Positions 39,987-48,504 of a stretch of DNA of 48,986 nucleotides are shown here, one piece after another. Origin of the DNA: Lysobacter antibioticus HS124 (GTDB lineage: Bacteria; Pseudomonadota; Gammaproteobacteria; Xanthomonadales; Xanthomonadaceae); NCBI RefSeq assembly GCF_000336385.2, contig NZ_HG424562.1:1-48986 (forward strand), read 5' to 3'. The notes below the pieces were generated by a model. That model was not told the DNA's origin. It did not search any database and was given only the letters and a program-made list of their open reading frames with translations. Numbering within the stretch: the stretch's first letter is position 1; every line of letters begins with the position of its first letter. A program made the position numbers and the translations under genes.

Positions 39987-40799
39987 GGGCCTTCCTTTGT
40001 TCTTGTCCAACCCGTCACAACGGCGCCCGGCCGGGGCTGCGGCCTGCCCCGGAGCGCAAGCGCTGGGACGAGCGTCGCCCCAGCCTGGGCGGCCGACTGG
40101 GGGGCGCAGTCATCGGAACCGCTTGACCGGGACCGGCCCCTGGATGCGGGAATGCCAGTCCGCACCCAGTCCCGGGATGCCACTGGCGTCTCATAGTGTT
40201 CAGCGAGAGGGCGCTTCATCCAAACGCCGAAGGCAGTCCCACCGGGGATGGTGCGTACTACGACCACAGCGGGGCGCCATCGCGGCACGAGGATTCGTGT
40301 CCGGTCGCCGGGCGGCCTGACGTTGCCCCGGAGTATCCAATCGAGCGCGCGACTCGCGCGGAGAGGCGCACAGCCATGGACGGTCGCGCGGCACCGCTGG
40401 GGAAAAAGCTTCCGTGGGAAGCGTCGCCGTTGAAACGGACAGGGCGCCTGGCTCATGCGGGCGTTGGAGCCCGATCCTCTCGGCAGCGCTCGCCGGTGTT
40501 CCATCGATCGGCGGCGCCGATGCCTCCTGGTCAAGGGCAACGTTTCCGCCGGGACGAGCTCGCAGACATCCGGCTTTTCCGGAACGCCACGCCGTCCGTC
40601 ATCGCCTTCGCATCGCAGACGCAGGTGAACACCGACGGCGCCCCGGACGGCTAACAGGGCGGAACGTCCCGAGGAGATTGCGGTGGCCCTAACATGAAAG
40701 CCCAAGAACAGTTTCCGGCCCCCCGTTGGTTTCGTGTTCCAGCGTTTCCGGGAATAAACTCCGATCAACTGCCGCGTCAATATTGCGTGGAGAAACGCA
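39987..40799. other. 813-bp intergenic region upstream of the sigma-54 activator
   Basis: Several open frames cross this stretch (for example plus 40196-40654 and a 265-codon minus frame), but all are Arg/Pro-rich with no ribosome-binding site or family motif. It must hold the promoters of the pYEATS gene and of the activator. A TTCCGGGAA dyad near 40745 and an AATATT near 40780 are the only candidate elements. No sigma-54 promoter with correct GG-N10-GC spacing was found here. Confidence 0.5.
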
Positions 40800-41828
40800 A
40801 TGGCTAGGGATGGTCAGTCCGCATCGCGCCAGAGCGGCTTCGCCTCAGCCATGCTGGGGCAGTCCGAGGCTTACGGACAGATGCGCGCGCTGCTGCATCG
40901 CTATGCCGGTTGCGACGTGCAGGTGCTGATCGAGGGCGAGACGGGTACGGGCAAGGAACTCGCCGCCAGGGAAATCCACTATCTCAGCGAACGCAGCGAA
41001 CGGCCGTTCGTACCCGTGAACTGCGGCGCGCTTCCCGACAACCTCATCGAGAACGAGCTGTTCGGGCACGAGCGCGGCGCCTATACCGACGCCCGGAGCG
41101 CGCAGCCGGGGCTGATCGAACACGCGAGCGGTGGAACCCTGTTCCTCGACGAGGTGGATTCGCTTTCCAGCAAGGCGCAAGTGACCCTGCTTCGTTTCCT
41201 TGAGAACAACGAGTACCGCCCCGTTGGCGGAGGCGCGACGCGTGTGTCGACCGCCCGCGTGCTCGCAGCCTCCAATGCCTGCCTGGAAGCGCAGGCGGCG
41301 GCCGGCCTGTTCCGGCGCGATCTGCTCTACCGGCTCAACGCGCTGTACGTGCGCCTGCCGCCCCTGAGGGAGCGCGAAGGCGACATACCGATGCTTGCCC
41401 GACACTTCCTGCGGCAGGTGGCCCTGCGGATGGAGCGGCCGGAAAAGCGCTGGACGGAAGAGGCGCAACGGGTGCTCGACGCGCACAGCTGGCCAGGCAA
41501 TGTGCGCGAGCTGGAGAACGTGGTATTACGGGCGTATCTGGGGACCGAAGGCGCGACGATAGGCGCCTCCATCCTCCACGACTTCATCGCGCCTGCGGCC
41601 GATCTTGCGCCGGCCACGCTTGCCGGCGTGTCCATGGCCGGCGCCGACCTGCACTTTGTTTCCGCGAAACGCAACGCCATGTGCGCGTTCGAGCGATCCT
41701 TCCTGTTGGACCTGATGGCGCGAACCGCGGGCAACATCAGTGCCGCAGCGCGCCTGTCCGGCACGGAGCGGAGGCAGCTGGGCAAGTTGCTGAAGAAGCA
41801 CGGCATCGAGGCGACCGCGCTCCGCTAG
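40800..41828 (+). CDS. Sigma-54-dependent activator lacking a sensor domain (PspF/HrpS-like layout)
   Basis: A 342-aa bacterial enhancer-binding protein. Only about 20 residues precede the AAA+ domain, so there is no receiver, PAS or GAF domain. Walker A is GETGTGKE (46-53), Walker B GTLFLDEVD (112-120), and the arginine-finger region is FRRDLLYRLNALYVRLPPLR. The sigma-54 contact loop reads GAYTDA (93-98) in place of GAFTGA. The C-terminal Fis-type helix-turn-helix is NISAAARLSGTERRQLGKLL. Such a protein would be constitutively able to bind unless a partner holds it. It lies 270 bp upstream of the injection-system operon, whose promoter carries a near-consensus -24/-12 and a matching dyad, so it is the obvious activator of that operon. 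Confidence 0.93.
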   Translation: MARDGQSASRQSGFASAMLGQSEAYGQMRALLHRYAGCDVQVLIEGETGTGKELAAREIHYLSERSERPFVPVNCGALPDNLIENELFGHERGAYTDARSAQPGLIEHASGGTLFLDEVDSLSSKAQVTLLRFLENNEYRPVGGGATRVSTARVLAASNACLEAQAAAGLFRRDLLYRLNALYVRLPPLREREGDIPMLARHFLRQVALRMERPEKRWTEEAQRVLDAHSWPGNVRELENVVLRAYLGTEGATIGASILHDFIAPAADLAPATLAGVSMAGADLHFVSAKRNAMCAFERSFLLDLMARTAGNISAAARLSGTERRQLGKLLKKHGIEATALR

Positions 41829-41976
41829 CGCAGGGCCTGCTTCATCTCCCTGAGCGCCCCTCCATGTGCGACGGTTCGACCGGAGCGCCCTTCTCCGGGA
41901 TCGAAGCCGGCGCCGCCCGGCACGCGATTTCTCGCCCGCCGAAGATGGGTGTTGACTGACCCGCCGCGCTTGAAAA

Positions 41977-41996
41977 CCGGGTCAAACATGACCCGG
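41977..41996. promoter_or_regulatory. Candidate upstream activator site (20-bp dyad)
   Basis: A perfect dyad CCGGGTCA-aaca-TGACCCGG lies about 83 bp upstream of the -12 element of the operon promoter. A half-site TGACCCG occurs 20 bp further left (41957-41963). Position and symmetry suit binding of a Fis-domain activator dimer, most simply the one encoded at 40800-41828. It could in principle be a hairpin in the activator's 3' region, but there is no T-run and it is 150 bp past that stop. Confidence 0.75.
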
Positions 41997-42055
41997 CCGC
42001 CTCCCGGCTCGACGCGCAACGCCCGGAATAGAGCCCTTTCTCGCTTTCCCGGCGT

Positions 42056-42071
42056 TGGTACGACATTTGCT
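42056..42071 (+). promoter_or_regulatory. Sigma-54 (-24/-12) promoter of the injection-system operon
   Basis: The sequence TGGTACGACATTTGCT matches the sigma-54 consensus TGGCACG-N4-TTGCW at all but one position, with the required GG-N10-GC spacing (GG at 42057-42058, GC at 42069-42070). Transcription would start near 42082, only a few bases before a strong ribosome-binding site (GGAGGTGA, 42088-42095) and the ATG at 42099. Confidence 0.85.
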
Positions 42072-42098
42072 TGAATCAAGCTGACGCGGAGGTGACGC

Positions 42099-42371
42099 AT
42101 GGGACCTAAGGAAAGCCTGGAGCGACACGCCGGGGGTGAAGTAGAGGACGCGGTGTTGGCCTATCTGGCGCAGCATCCCGATGCCGCCGACACGCTCGAC
42201 GGCATCGTGAGCTGGTGGTTGCCGCAGCAACGCTATGAAACCCAACGCCACCGCATCGAGCAGGCCTTGAAACAACTGATCGAGCGGGGCCAGCTGCGCT
42301 GCGACCGTCTTCCCGGCGGCGCCGTGCTGTACGCGCTCAGTCGCGCCGGGCCTCCGCAACAGCCGAACTGA
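42099..42371 (+). CDS. Small winged-helix-like protein, first gene of the eCIS operon
   Basis: A 90-aa protein with a perfect ribosome-binding site. The layout AVLAYLAQHPDAADTLDGIV, then RHRIEQALKQLIERGQLR and a beta-wing-like RLPGGAVLYALS, is that of a compact winged helix. No Cys or transmembrane segment is present. Small helix-turn-helix-like proteins of this type open several contractile-injection loci; a regulatory or DNA-binding role is plausible but not shown. It is directly controlled by the sigma-54 promoter 28 bp upstream. I know no named family. Confidence 0.8.
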   Translation: MGPKESLERHAGGEVEDAVLAYLAQHPDAADTLDGIVSWWLPQQRYETQRHRIEQALKQLIERGQLRCDRLPGGAVLYALSRAGPPQQPN

Positions 42372-42386
42372 TCGACGGACCCCGCA

Positions 42387-42530
42387 ATGGCCAAGGAGAT
42401 CGCCATGCAAGCCACACCGCGCCATCCAGGCGTCCCCGTCGAGGAGACCACGGGCGGTGCGCGCGGCTTCATGAACACGGCCGCATCGTTGGTTGCCTCT
42501 GCCGTTCGTCATCGGGAGGACGGCAGATGA
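42387..42530 (+). CDS. 47-aa small ORF with sheath-N-terminus-like motif
   Basis: An open frame from ATG 42387 to TGA 42530. The stop overlaps the next ATG (ATGA at 42527-42530), which supports translation in the operon. It reads through HPGVPVEETTGG, which recalls the TPGVYVEE start of contractile sheath proteins, with a short C-terminal Ala/Val-rich helix (TAASLVASAV). No ribosome-binding site is strong. It could be a genuine small structural or chaperone-like protein, a remnant of a sheath N-terminus, or spurious. Its place between the winged-helix and cap genes favours a real gene. Confidence 0.5.
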   Translation: MAKEIAMQATPRHPGVPVEETTGGARGFMNTAASLVASAVRHREDGR

Positions 42531-43129
42531 TGGTCGAGGCCATGACATTGCTGCTCAAGCAGCTCAACGACTACGTCGCGCAAGCGGACGGTGGTGCGCC
42601 CGGCGCGCCGGTGCAGGCCGTCTGGGGCAACGTCGCGCAGTTGGAGCGCCCGGAGGTGGCGAGCGAGCTCGAGAACCACATCGTGCTGACTTTGGTGAAC
42701 CTCGAGGAAGAGCGCACGCTCAAGAACGGCAGGTCGTTCGCGACCGTGGGCCCATCGGATATCGCGTATCGCAACCGTCCGGTTCATCTGAACCTCTTCG
42801 TGCTGTTCACGGCGAACTACCGGAACTACGGCACGGCGCTGCGCCGGCTTTCGCAGGTTCTGGCCTTCTTCCAGGGCAAGCAGAAGTTCACGTTGGCGAA
42901 CTCGCCGGGCGCGCTGCCGCAGGTGCCCATCGCCGAGTTCTCGTTAACCATGGATCTGCTGTCGCCGACGTTCGAGGAGGTCAATCACCTCTGGGGGTTC
43001 CTCGGCGCCAAGCAGGTCGCTTCGGTCCTCTATCGCGGTCGCCTGGTCGCGATCTCCGACGACCGCGTGCTGGCCGGCGGCGGCCGCATCCGCGAGATCG
43101 ACGTCCTGAGCCGGGATGCGACCCAATGA
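42527..43129 (+). CDS. eCIS cap/tail-terminator protein, DUF4255 (Pvc16/Afp16-type N domain)
   Basis: A 200-aa protein. The pattern HIVLTLVNLEEERTLKN, then AYRNRPVHLNLFVLFTANYRNY, then LAFFQGKQKFT and TFEEVNHLWGFLGAKQVASV is the DUF4255 signature. This domain is found in extracellular contractile injection systems, where the Pvc16/Afp16 protein caps the finished sheath-tube and terminates its growth. Its presence is the best single evidence that the locus is an eCIS rather than a phage tail. The ATG at 42527 overlaps the upstream stop and the gene's own stop overlaps the next ATG (43126), giving full translational coupling. Confidence 0.93.
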   Translation: MMVEAMTLLLKQLNDYVAQADGGAPGAPVQAVWGNVAQLERPEVASELENHIVLTLVNLEEERTLKNGRSFATVGPSDIAYRNRPVHLNLFVLFTANYRNYGTALRRLSQVLAFFQGKQKFTLANSPGALPQVPIAEFSLTMDLLSPTFEEVNHLWGFLGAKQVASVLYRGRLVAISDDRVLAGGGRIREIDVLSRDATQ

Positions 43130-44499
43130 TCCGCTACCGGACTTTGTTCGAGGTCGATATCGTCCACGATTACTTCGTGAATCGCGGCGAGGTCGTGATC
43201 GAAGCGCAGCCGGACGAGGATCGGGCCGCGTTGGCGGCCTTGTACTCCACCGCTGACGTCTTCGAAATCGAACCCGATGCGCCTACGCGCGCAGCTCTGG
43301 CAGGGCACAAGCTTTTGTTCCGCAGCACGCGCAGCGGTTTCATCGTCGTCGTCCAGGCCGATGCATCGACGCCTCCGCGCCCCATCATCGCTCCCGGCGA
43401 TGGGTTCAGGCTGGCGTTTGTGCTGCGCCTGCGCGATGCGCGGTTCGCGAACTACACGGAACTCGGGCCGCCATCGAGCTTCTACCGGTTCGGCAACGAC
43501 GCGCAGAATCGAGTGGCCGGCGTCAGCTATCTCTCGCGGCCGATCCCCGCATTCGATACGACCCGCCGATACCTCGTTGGAGAGGTGAGATCCCAGGCGG
43601 CGGGCTCGACGTTCGACCTCTTCCTGGCGCTGCGGGACACCGGGCCGGCCGCAACGCCGGTCGCGGCGGACTGGCGGCGTATCCCGGCCGACACGTTCAG
43701 CGCCGGCGAGACTTACCAATCCGGAGCGATCGTCCTCGCCGCAAACCGCGTCTACCGCGCGCTCGTGAACGCGCCGGGGACGAATCTGGCGAATGCGGCG
43801 GAGTGGCAGCCCCTGGAGCTGCTCGGCAACCAGTACGCCTCCGCCACGGACGCGATGGGCGTCGAGTTTGCGTTCGCGACGCTCGACATCGCTGCAGCCG
43901 CCTTGTCGAGCACCATCGTGCGCATTACCCGGGCCGGCGCAGCGGCTCCGGTTTCCGAGCAGCCGTTTGCGGCAGAGCAGGGCACGCTGAGCCGGGTGCA
44001 GGTCGATTTGCGCACGATGCCTTCCGGGACCTACCGACTGGAAGTCCTGGACGACACCCAGACCGCGGTTCCAGGCCAGTCCCGGTCGATCTTCGTCGCT
44101 GCCGACGCGCGCTCGACCGGCGCCTTCGGCGTGATCGAGATCCGGTCCGGCACCGCGGACTATGCGCTGCTCGACGGGGCCGGCGCGTTGCGCTCCCCGC
44201 GGTATGCGCTGCGCTTCCTCAATCGCGCGACCCGTTGGCGCTACATCTTTCCCGCGCCGCAGGCGGTCGGCGCGGGAGCGGACGTCGCCCATGAAGGCTT
44301 GGATCAGCGCGTGCTCGTGACGGCCGCCGCACGTCCGTTGTCGCGCTTCGGCCCGGGATCTCTCCTCCAGGCCAACGTCGTGGCGACCCCGGCCTCCGAA
44401 GAGATCCTGCTCCCAGCGCCCGACGTCGAGCGCATGCGGCGAGAAAACGCCGAATGGTTCTCCGAAACCCATCTGCCGAACCTGACCGTAGGACCGTAA
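43126..44499 (+). CDS. eCIS-associated protein of unknown function with a chitin-binding-like insert
   Basis: A 457-aa protein coupled by ATGA overlap to the cap gene. The start MIRYRTLFEVDIVHDYF begins a beta-rich N-terminal domain (to about 180). Residues about 183-235 read ADTFSAGETYQSG, VYRALVNAPGTN, EWQPLELLG, the W/Y-spaced layout of carbohydrate-binding CBM5/12 (chitin-binding) modules and phage fibre repeats. The remainder is again beta-rich (SGTYRLEVLDDTQ, RWRYIFPAPQ), resembling an Ig-like or baseplate-type domain. Proteins in this position occur beside DUF4255 genes in other eCIS. Surface exposure and glycan binding are inferred, not shown. No signal peptide is present, as expected for a system released by lysis. 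Confidence 0.8.
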   Translation: MIRYRTLFEVDIVHDYFVNRGEVVIEAQPDEDRAALAALYSTADVFEIEPDAPTRAALAGHKLLFRSTRSGFIVVVQADASTPPRPIIAPGDGFRLAFVLRLRDARFANYTELGPPSSFYRFGNDAQNRVAGVSYLSRPIPAFDTTRRYLVGEVRSQAAGSTFDLFLALRDTGPAATPVAADWRRIPADTFSAGETYQSGAIVLAANRVYRALVNAPGTNLANAAEWQPLELLGNQYASATDAMGVEFAFATLDIAAAALSSTIVRITRAGAAAPVSEQPFAAEQGTLSRVQVDLRTMPSGTYRLEVLDDTQTAVPGQSRSIFVAADARSTGAFGVIEIRSGTADYALLDGAGALRSPRYALRFLNRATRWRYIFPAPQAVGAGADVAHEGLDQRVLVTAAARPLSRFGPGSLLQANVVATPASEEILLPAPDVERMRRENAEWFSETHLPNLTVGP

Positions 44500-44502
44500 C
44501 CC

Positions 44503-45984
44503 ATGGCTCTGAATCTGAGAACTCCAGGCGTGTACATCGTGGAGGAGTCGAAGTTTCCTCCGTCCGTGGTGCCGGTCGAAACCGCGATCCCCGCGTTCTT
44601 CGGCTACACGCGCAACGCCCAGTACAAGGGCAACAACCTCCTGAACCGTCCGGTGGCGGTGAATTCGCTGCTCGAGTTCCAGGAGATCTTCGGCCTGCCC
44701 CCGGTCATCGGAGGGTTTGCCATCTCGCTGGACGAGGAGGGCCGGGTGGCCGCGCCCGCCGCCGACCCGGGGCAGGGACCGAATGCGCGGTTTCGCCTGG
44801 GCTACGCGCTGAGGCACTTCTACGACAATGGCGGCGGCCGCTGTTACGTGGTGAGCGTAGGCACCTATGCCGCCAGCGCCGTGGTCAACGACATCGTGGA
44901 CGCGCATGTGGCGGGGCTGGAGGCATTGGCGCGCGAAGACGAGCCCACGCTGATCGTCTTTCCCGACCTGAGCGGGATGCGGCCCGCGCCCGGCGCCAAC
45001 CCCGCCGAGGTCGCCGCCAACCTCGCCGCCACGCGCGCCGCCTATCACTCGGTGCTGGTGCAGGCCCTGAACCAGTGCGCCACGCTGGGGGACCGCTTCC
45101 TGATCTGCGATCTGTGGGACGGCAACCAGCCGGGCAGCGAGGGCATCGCCGCCTTCCGCAACGGCATCGGCACGAGCAACCTGAAGTACGGCGCGGCTTA
45201 CCACCCGCATATCCGGACCACCATGGCCTGGAACTGGGACGAGTCCAGCATCACGGTCACGCAGGTCGCGCGCCGGAACGACGATGGAACCGTGGACCGG
45301 CCCAGCCCGCACAACGGCATGACCCTGGCCGCGCTCAAGGGCGGCGCGCCCAATTCCAGCCCGTTGATCTACGGCAACGCGCGCAACGAGCTGGCTCGTT
45401 TCACGGTCACCTTGCCGCCCGCCGCCGCGATGGCTGGCATCTATGCCACCGTGGACCGTACGCGCGGCGTGTGGAAGTCGCCGGCCAACCAGAGCCTGGC
45501 GTCGGTGATCGATCTGAGCGTGCGCATCGATCAGGACCTCAACGACATCATGAACGTGGAGCCCAGCGGCAAGGCGATCAACGCTTTGCGCTTGTTCAGC
45601 GGCAAGGGCTTCCTGGTCTGGGGCGCGCGTACGCTGGCCGGCAACGACAACGAATGGCGCTACGTGTCCGTGCGGCGTTTCTTCAACATGGTCGAAGAGT
45701 CGACCCGCAAGGCCACAGAGCCGTTCGTGTTCGAGCCGAACGACGCGGGCACCTGGGCCAAGGTCAAGGCGATGATCGAGAACTTCCTGGTCATCCAGTG
45801 GCGCGAAGGCGCGCTGGCCGGCGCCAAACCGGGCGACGCGTTCTACGTGAACGTGGGCCTGGGCTCCACCATGACGGCGCAGGACATCCTCGAAGGGCGC
45901 ATGAACGTCGAGATCGGCATGGCGGTGGTCAGGCCTGCCGAGTTCGTGGTGCTGCGTTTCTCGCACAAGATGCAGGAGGCCTGA
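44503..45984 (+). CDS. Contractile tail sheath protein 1
   Basis: A 493-aa sheath subunit of the phage tail sheath family. The N-terminus TPGVYIVEESKFPPSVVPVE and the central FYDNGGGRCYVVSVGTY are typical, as is the C-terminal core that holds tube and neighbours (YATVDRTRGVWKSPAN, then INALRLFSGKGFLVWGARTL and NEWRYVSVRRFFNMVEEST). It forms the contracting outer sheath of the injection particle. It starts 3 bp after the preceding gene. The near-identical C-terminal half of the next gene shows a duplication. Confidence 0.96.
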   Translation: MALNLRTPGVYIVEESKFPPSVVPVETAIPAFFGYTRNAQYKGNNLLNRPVAVNSLLEFQEIFGLPPVIGGFAISLDEEGRVAAPAADPGQGPNARFRLGYALRHFYDNGGGRCYVVSVGTYAASAVVNDIVDAHVAGLEALAREDEPTLIVFPDLSGMRPAPGANPAEVAANLAATRAAYHSVLVQALNQCATLGDRFLICDLWDGNQPGSEGIAAFRNGIGTSNLKYGAAYHPHIRTTMAWNWDESSITVTQVARRNDDGTVDRPSPHNGMTLAALKGGAPNSSPLIYGNARNELARFTVTLPPAAAMAGIYATVDRTRGVWKSPANQSLASVIDLSVRIDQDLNDIMNVEPSGKAINALRLFSGKGFLVWGARTLAGNDNEWRYVSVRRFFNMVEESTRKATEPFVFEPNDAGTWAKVKAMIENFLVIQWREGALAGAKPGDAFYVNVGLGSTMTAQDILEGRMNVEIGMAVVRPAEFVVLRFSHKMQEA

Positions 45985-45987
45985 CCC

Positions 45988-48048
45988 ATGCCGTACAAGA
46001 CACCAGGTGTACACGTGGAGGAGATCTCCACGCTGGCGCCCTCCGTCGTGGCGGTGGAAACCGCCGTGCCGGTATTCATCGGCTACAGCGAGCGCGCGCA
46101 GAGCGCCGCGGGCGAGGATCTTCGCTTCGTACCCACGCGCATCCGCTCGTTGCTCGACTACCAGCAATCATACGGCGGCGAATACACGCCCGCCGCTTAT
46201 CGGGTCGTGGTGGACACCGCCGCCGGCAACCTGGTTGGCGCGGTGTCGCCGCGCAACGCGGCCGACGTCGAGCGACGCTACTACCTGGCCACCGCCCTGC
46301 GGCATTTCTACGCCAACGGCGGAGGCCCGTGCTATGTCGTTTCCGTGGGGTCGTACGCGGATGCGCCGGCGCTCGGCAATACCACCACGCCCGCCGGCCT
46401 GCTCGGCGGGCTGTCGCGCGTAGAGGCCGTGGACGACCCGACGCTGCTCGTGTTCCCCGACGGCGTCTCGCTGAGCGCCGCTGAGATGGGATCGCTGCAG
46501 GTTGCGGCGTTGGCCCAGTGCGAGAAGCTGCAGGACCGCTTCGTCATCATGGACCTGGTGCAGGGCGACCAGCCGGTGTCCTTGGCGCTGGACCCGGTCG
46601 GCAACTTCCGCCAGAACGTGGGCACGTCGTCCCTGCGGTACGGAGCCGCCTACTACCCCTGGGTCCGGACCATCTACCGGCCGGACGTGGACTTCCGCCA
46701 ACTCAACCTGGTCACCCCGGCGCTGGCGGCCATTCCCGCGGGGACCATCAACACGTTGACTGGCGACACGACGATCGACGGCCTCGTCACCGCGACGCGC
46801 TCGGCCGATACCGCCGCGACCACCGTCGTGGGCACGGTGAACGTCTCCGCCATGGCCGGACCGAACCCGCTCACGCTCACGCGCGCGAACTTCGGACAAC
46901 TCAGCCAACACTATGCCAGGCTCCTCGATCTGCTGCGGCAGACGGACGCCGCCACTGCGGCCGCCACGGTGCGCCAGCGCTTCGCCAACCTGGTGCTCCT
47001 GGTCCGTGCCGTGGCGCTGGCGCTGCGCGCACTGCAGACTGCGGCGCCGTCGCTGCCTGCATCGGTCAATCTCGCCGTGACCGACCTGAGCAACGACTCC
47101 GAGCTCGCGGCCGGCATCTCGGCGCTGATCGCCTACGAAAAGAACGCGGACGTCATGGGATCGATCTCCGGTACGCGCGGGATCGCCGAGGTCGAGGGCG
47201 ACTACGCCGCTCTGAACGGTTCGCCCTGGATCGCACCCAACGCCAATGCGGGCGCCATCGCCGCCAGTGCCGACGCGTTCGGTGGCGCCACCGTGCGGGC
47301 CACGGCGCTGAATGCGGCCTCGGCGCTGCGCGGGCTGTTCGAGCGGCCGGCCGCCGCGGTGCTTGCGATCTTCGCCAGCGTGGAGTTTCTGGCCGACGAG
47401 GCGCAGAACCGGCTGTTCGAGAGGCATCCCGTGTTCGCCAACATCCTCGAGCAGGTCAACGGCGTCATGACCCTGCAGCCGCCCTCGGGCGCGGTGGCCG
47501 GCGTCTACTCGGCCGTGGACCGCACGCGAGGCGTGTGGAAGGCGCCGGCGAACGTGTCGGTGGCCGACATCAGCGGCGTGGCGGTGAAGATCAACGACAA
47601 AGCGCAGGAGGATCTGAACGTCACCAGCACGGGCAAGAGCATCAATGCCATCCGCACCTTCACGGGCAAGGGCTCGTTGGTCTGGGGCGCCCGGACCCTG
47701 GCCGGCAACGACAACGAATGGCGCTACGTGCCCGTGCGCCGATTCTTCAACATGGCCGAGGAATCGATCAAGAAGGCCACCGAGGTCTTCGTGTTCGAGC
47801 CCAACGACCGCGGCACCTGGGTGCGGGTTCGCGCCATGGTCGAGAACTTCCTGACGGTGCAGTGGCGGCAGGGCGCGCTCGCCGGTTCGGTTCCGCAGAA
47901 GGCGTTCTTCGTGAAGATCGGATTGGGCGAGACCATGACGGCCCAGGACATCCTGGAGGGAAGGATGATCGTGGAGGTCGGCATGGCGGTCGTCCGGCCG
48001 GCCGAATTCATCGTGCTGCGCTTCGCGCACAAGATGCAGACCTCTTAA
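45988..48048 (+). CDS. Contractile tail sheath protein 2, with a large central insertion
   Basis: A 686-aa paralogue of sheath 1. N-terminal TPGVHVEEISTLAPSVVAVE and C-terminal YSAVDRTRGVWKAPANVS onward align closely with sheath 1. Between about residue 230 and 500 it has roughly 190 extra residues, Ala/Thr-rich and mostly helical (VRQRFANLVLLVRAVALALR), likely an additional surface domain as in the larger sheath variants of Afp/PVC particles (Afp3/Afp4-like). Such variants are thought to sit at the ends of the sheath. Spacing to the gene before is 3 bp; to the tube gene after, 21 bp with an AGGGAGA ribosome-binding site. Confidence 0.94.
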   Translation: MPYKTPGVHVEEISTLAPSVVAVETAVPVFIGYSERAQSAAGEDLRFVPTRIRSLLDYQQSYGGEYTPAAYRVVVDTAAGNLVGAVSPRNAADVERRYYLATALRHFYANGGGPCYVVSVGSYADAPALGNTTTPAGLLGGLSRVEAVDDPTLLVFPDGVSLSAAEMGSLQVAALAQCEKLQDRFVIMDLVQGDQPVSLALDPVGNFRQNVGTSSLRYGAAYYPWVRTIYRPDVDFRQLNLVTPALAAIPAGTINTLTGDTTIDGLVTATRSADTAATTVVGTVNVSAMAGPNPLTLTRANFGQLSQHYARLLDLLRQTDAATAAATVRQRFANLVLLVRAVALALRALQTAAPSLPASVNLAVTDLSNDSELAAGISALIAYEKNADVMGSISGTRGIAEVEGDYAALNGSPWIAPNANAGAIAASADAFGGATVRATALNAASALRGLFERPAAAVLAIFASVEFLADEAQNRLFERHPVFANILEQVNGVMTLQPPSGAVAGVYSAVDRTRGVWKAPANVSVADISGVAVKINDKAQEDLNVTSTGKSINAIRTFTGKGSLVWGARTLAGNDNEWRYVPVRRFFNMAEESIKKATEVFVFEPNDRGTWVRVRAMVENFLTVQWRQGALAGSVPQKAFFVKIGLGETMTAQDILEGRMIVEVGMAVVRPAEFIVLRFAHKMQTS

Positions 48049-48069
48049 CTTCTGCAGGGAGACGAGAAC

Positions 48070-48501
48070 ATGGCTGAGTATCCGTTGCCGAAATTCCACT
48101 TCGAGGTGGAGTGGGGTGGCACCCGCATCGGCTTCACCGAGGTCACCGGCTTGGAAGTGACCACGGAGAAGATCGAATACCGCGATGGCGCGAGCCCGGA
48201 GTATCACAAGATCCGCATGCCCGGCATGCAGACCTTCGGCGACCTCACGCTCAAGCGCGGCATCTTCGCGAACGACAACGAGTTCTACGCCTGGTGGGAC
48301 TCGGTGTCGCTCAACACTATCGAGCGCCGCGACATCACCATCAGCCTGCTCAACGAGAACCACGACCCGGTCGTGATCTGGAAGGTGAAGAACGCGTGGC
48401 CGACGAAAGTGACATCCACCGATCTGAACTCCTCGGGCAACGAGAGCGCGATCGAGACGCTGGTGCTGGCCCATGAGGGCCTGACCATGGCGAACGGCTG
48501 A
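48070..48501 (+). CDS. Inner tube protein 1, T4 gp19-like
   Basis: A 143-aa tube subunit of the T4 gp19/Hcp-like fold. KFHFEVEWGGTRIGFTEVTG, YRDGASPEYHKIRMPGMQ, GDLTLKRGIF and the C-terminal SGNESAIETLVLAHEGL are family signatures. Hexamers stack inside the sheath to make the tube through which cargo is delivered. Length is normal. It is followed 3 bp later by a second tube gene. Confidence 0.96.
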   Translation: MAEYPLPKFHFEVEWGGTRIGFTEVTGLEVTTEKIEYRDGASPEYHKIRMPGMQTFGDLTLKRGIFANDNEFYAWWDSVSLNTIERRDITISLLNENHDPVVIWKVKNAWPTKVTSTDLNSSGNESAIETLVLAHEGLTMANG

Positions 48502-48504
48502 TCC

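Noticed and set aside
39983-40780. A 265-codon minus frame upstream of the activator
   Set aside because: No ribosome-binding site, Arg/Pro-rich composition, no recognisable motif, and competing frames of similar quality on the other strand.
40760-40800. Possible sigma-54 promoter upstream of the activator (TGCCGCG ... ATTGCG)
   Set aside because: The spacing between the -24 and -12 dinucleotides is wrong by two bases and the -24 GG is missing.
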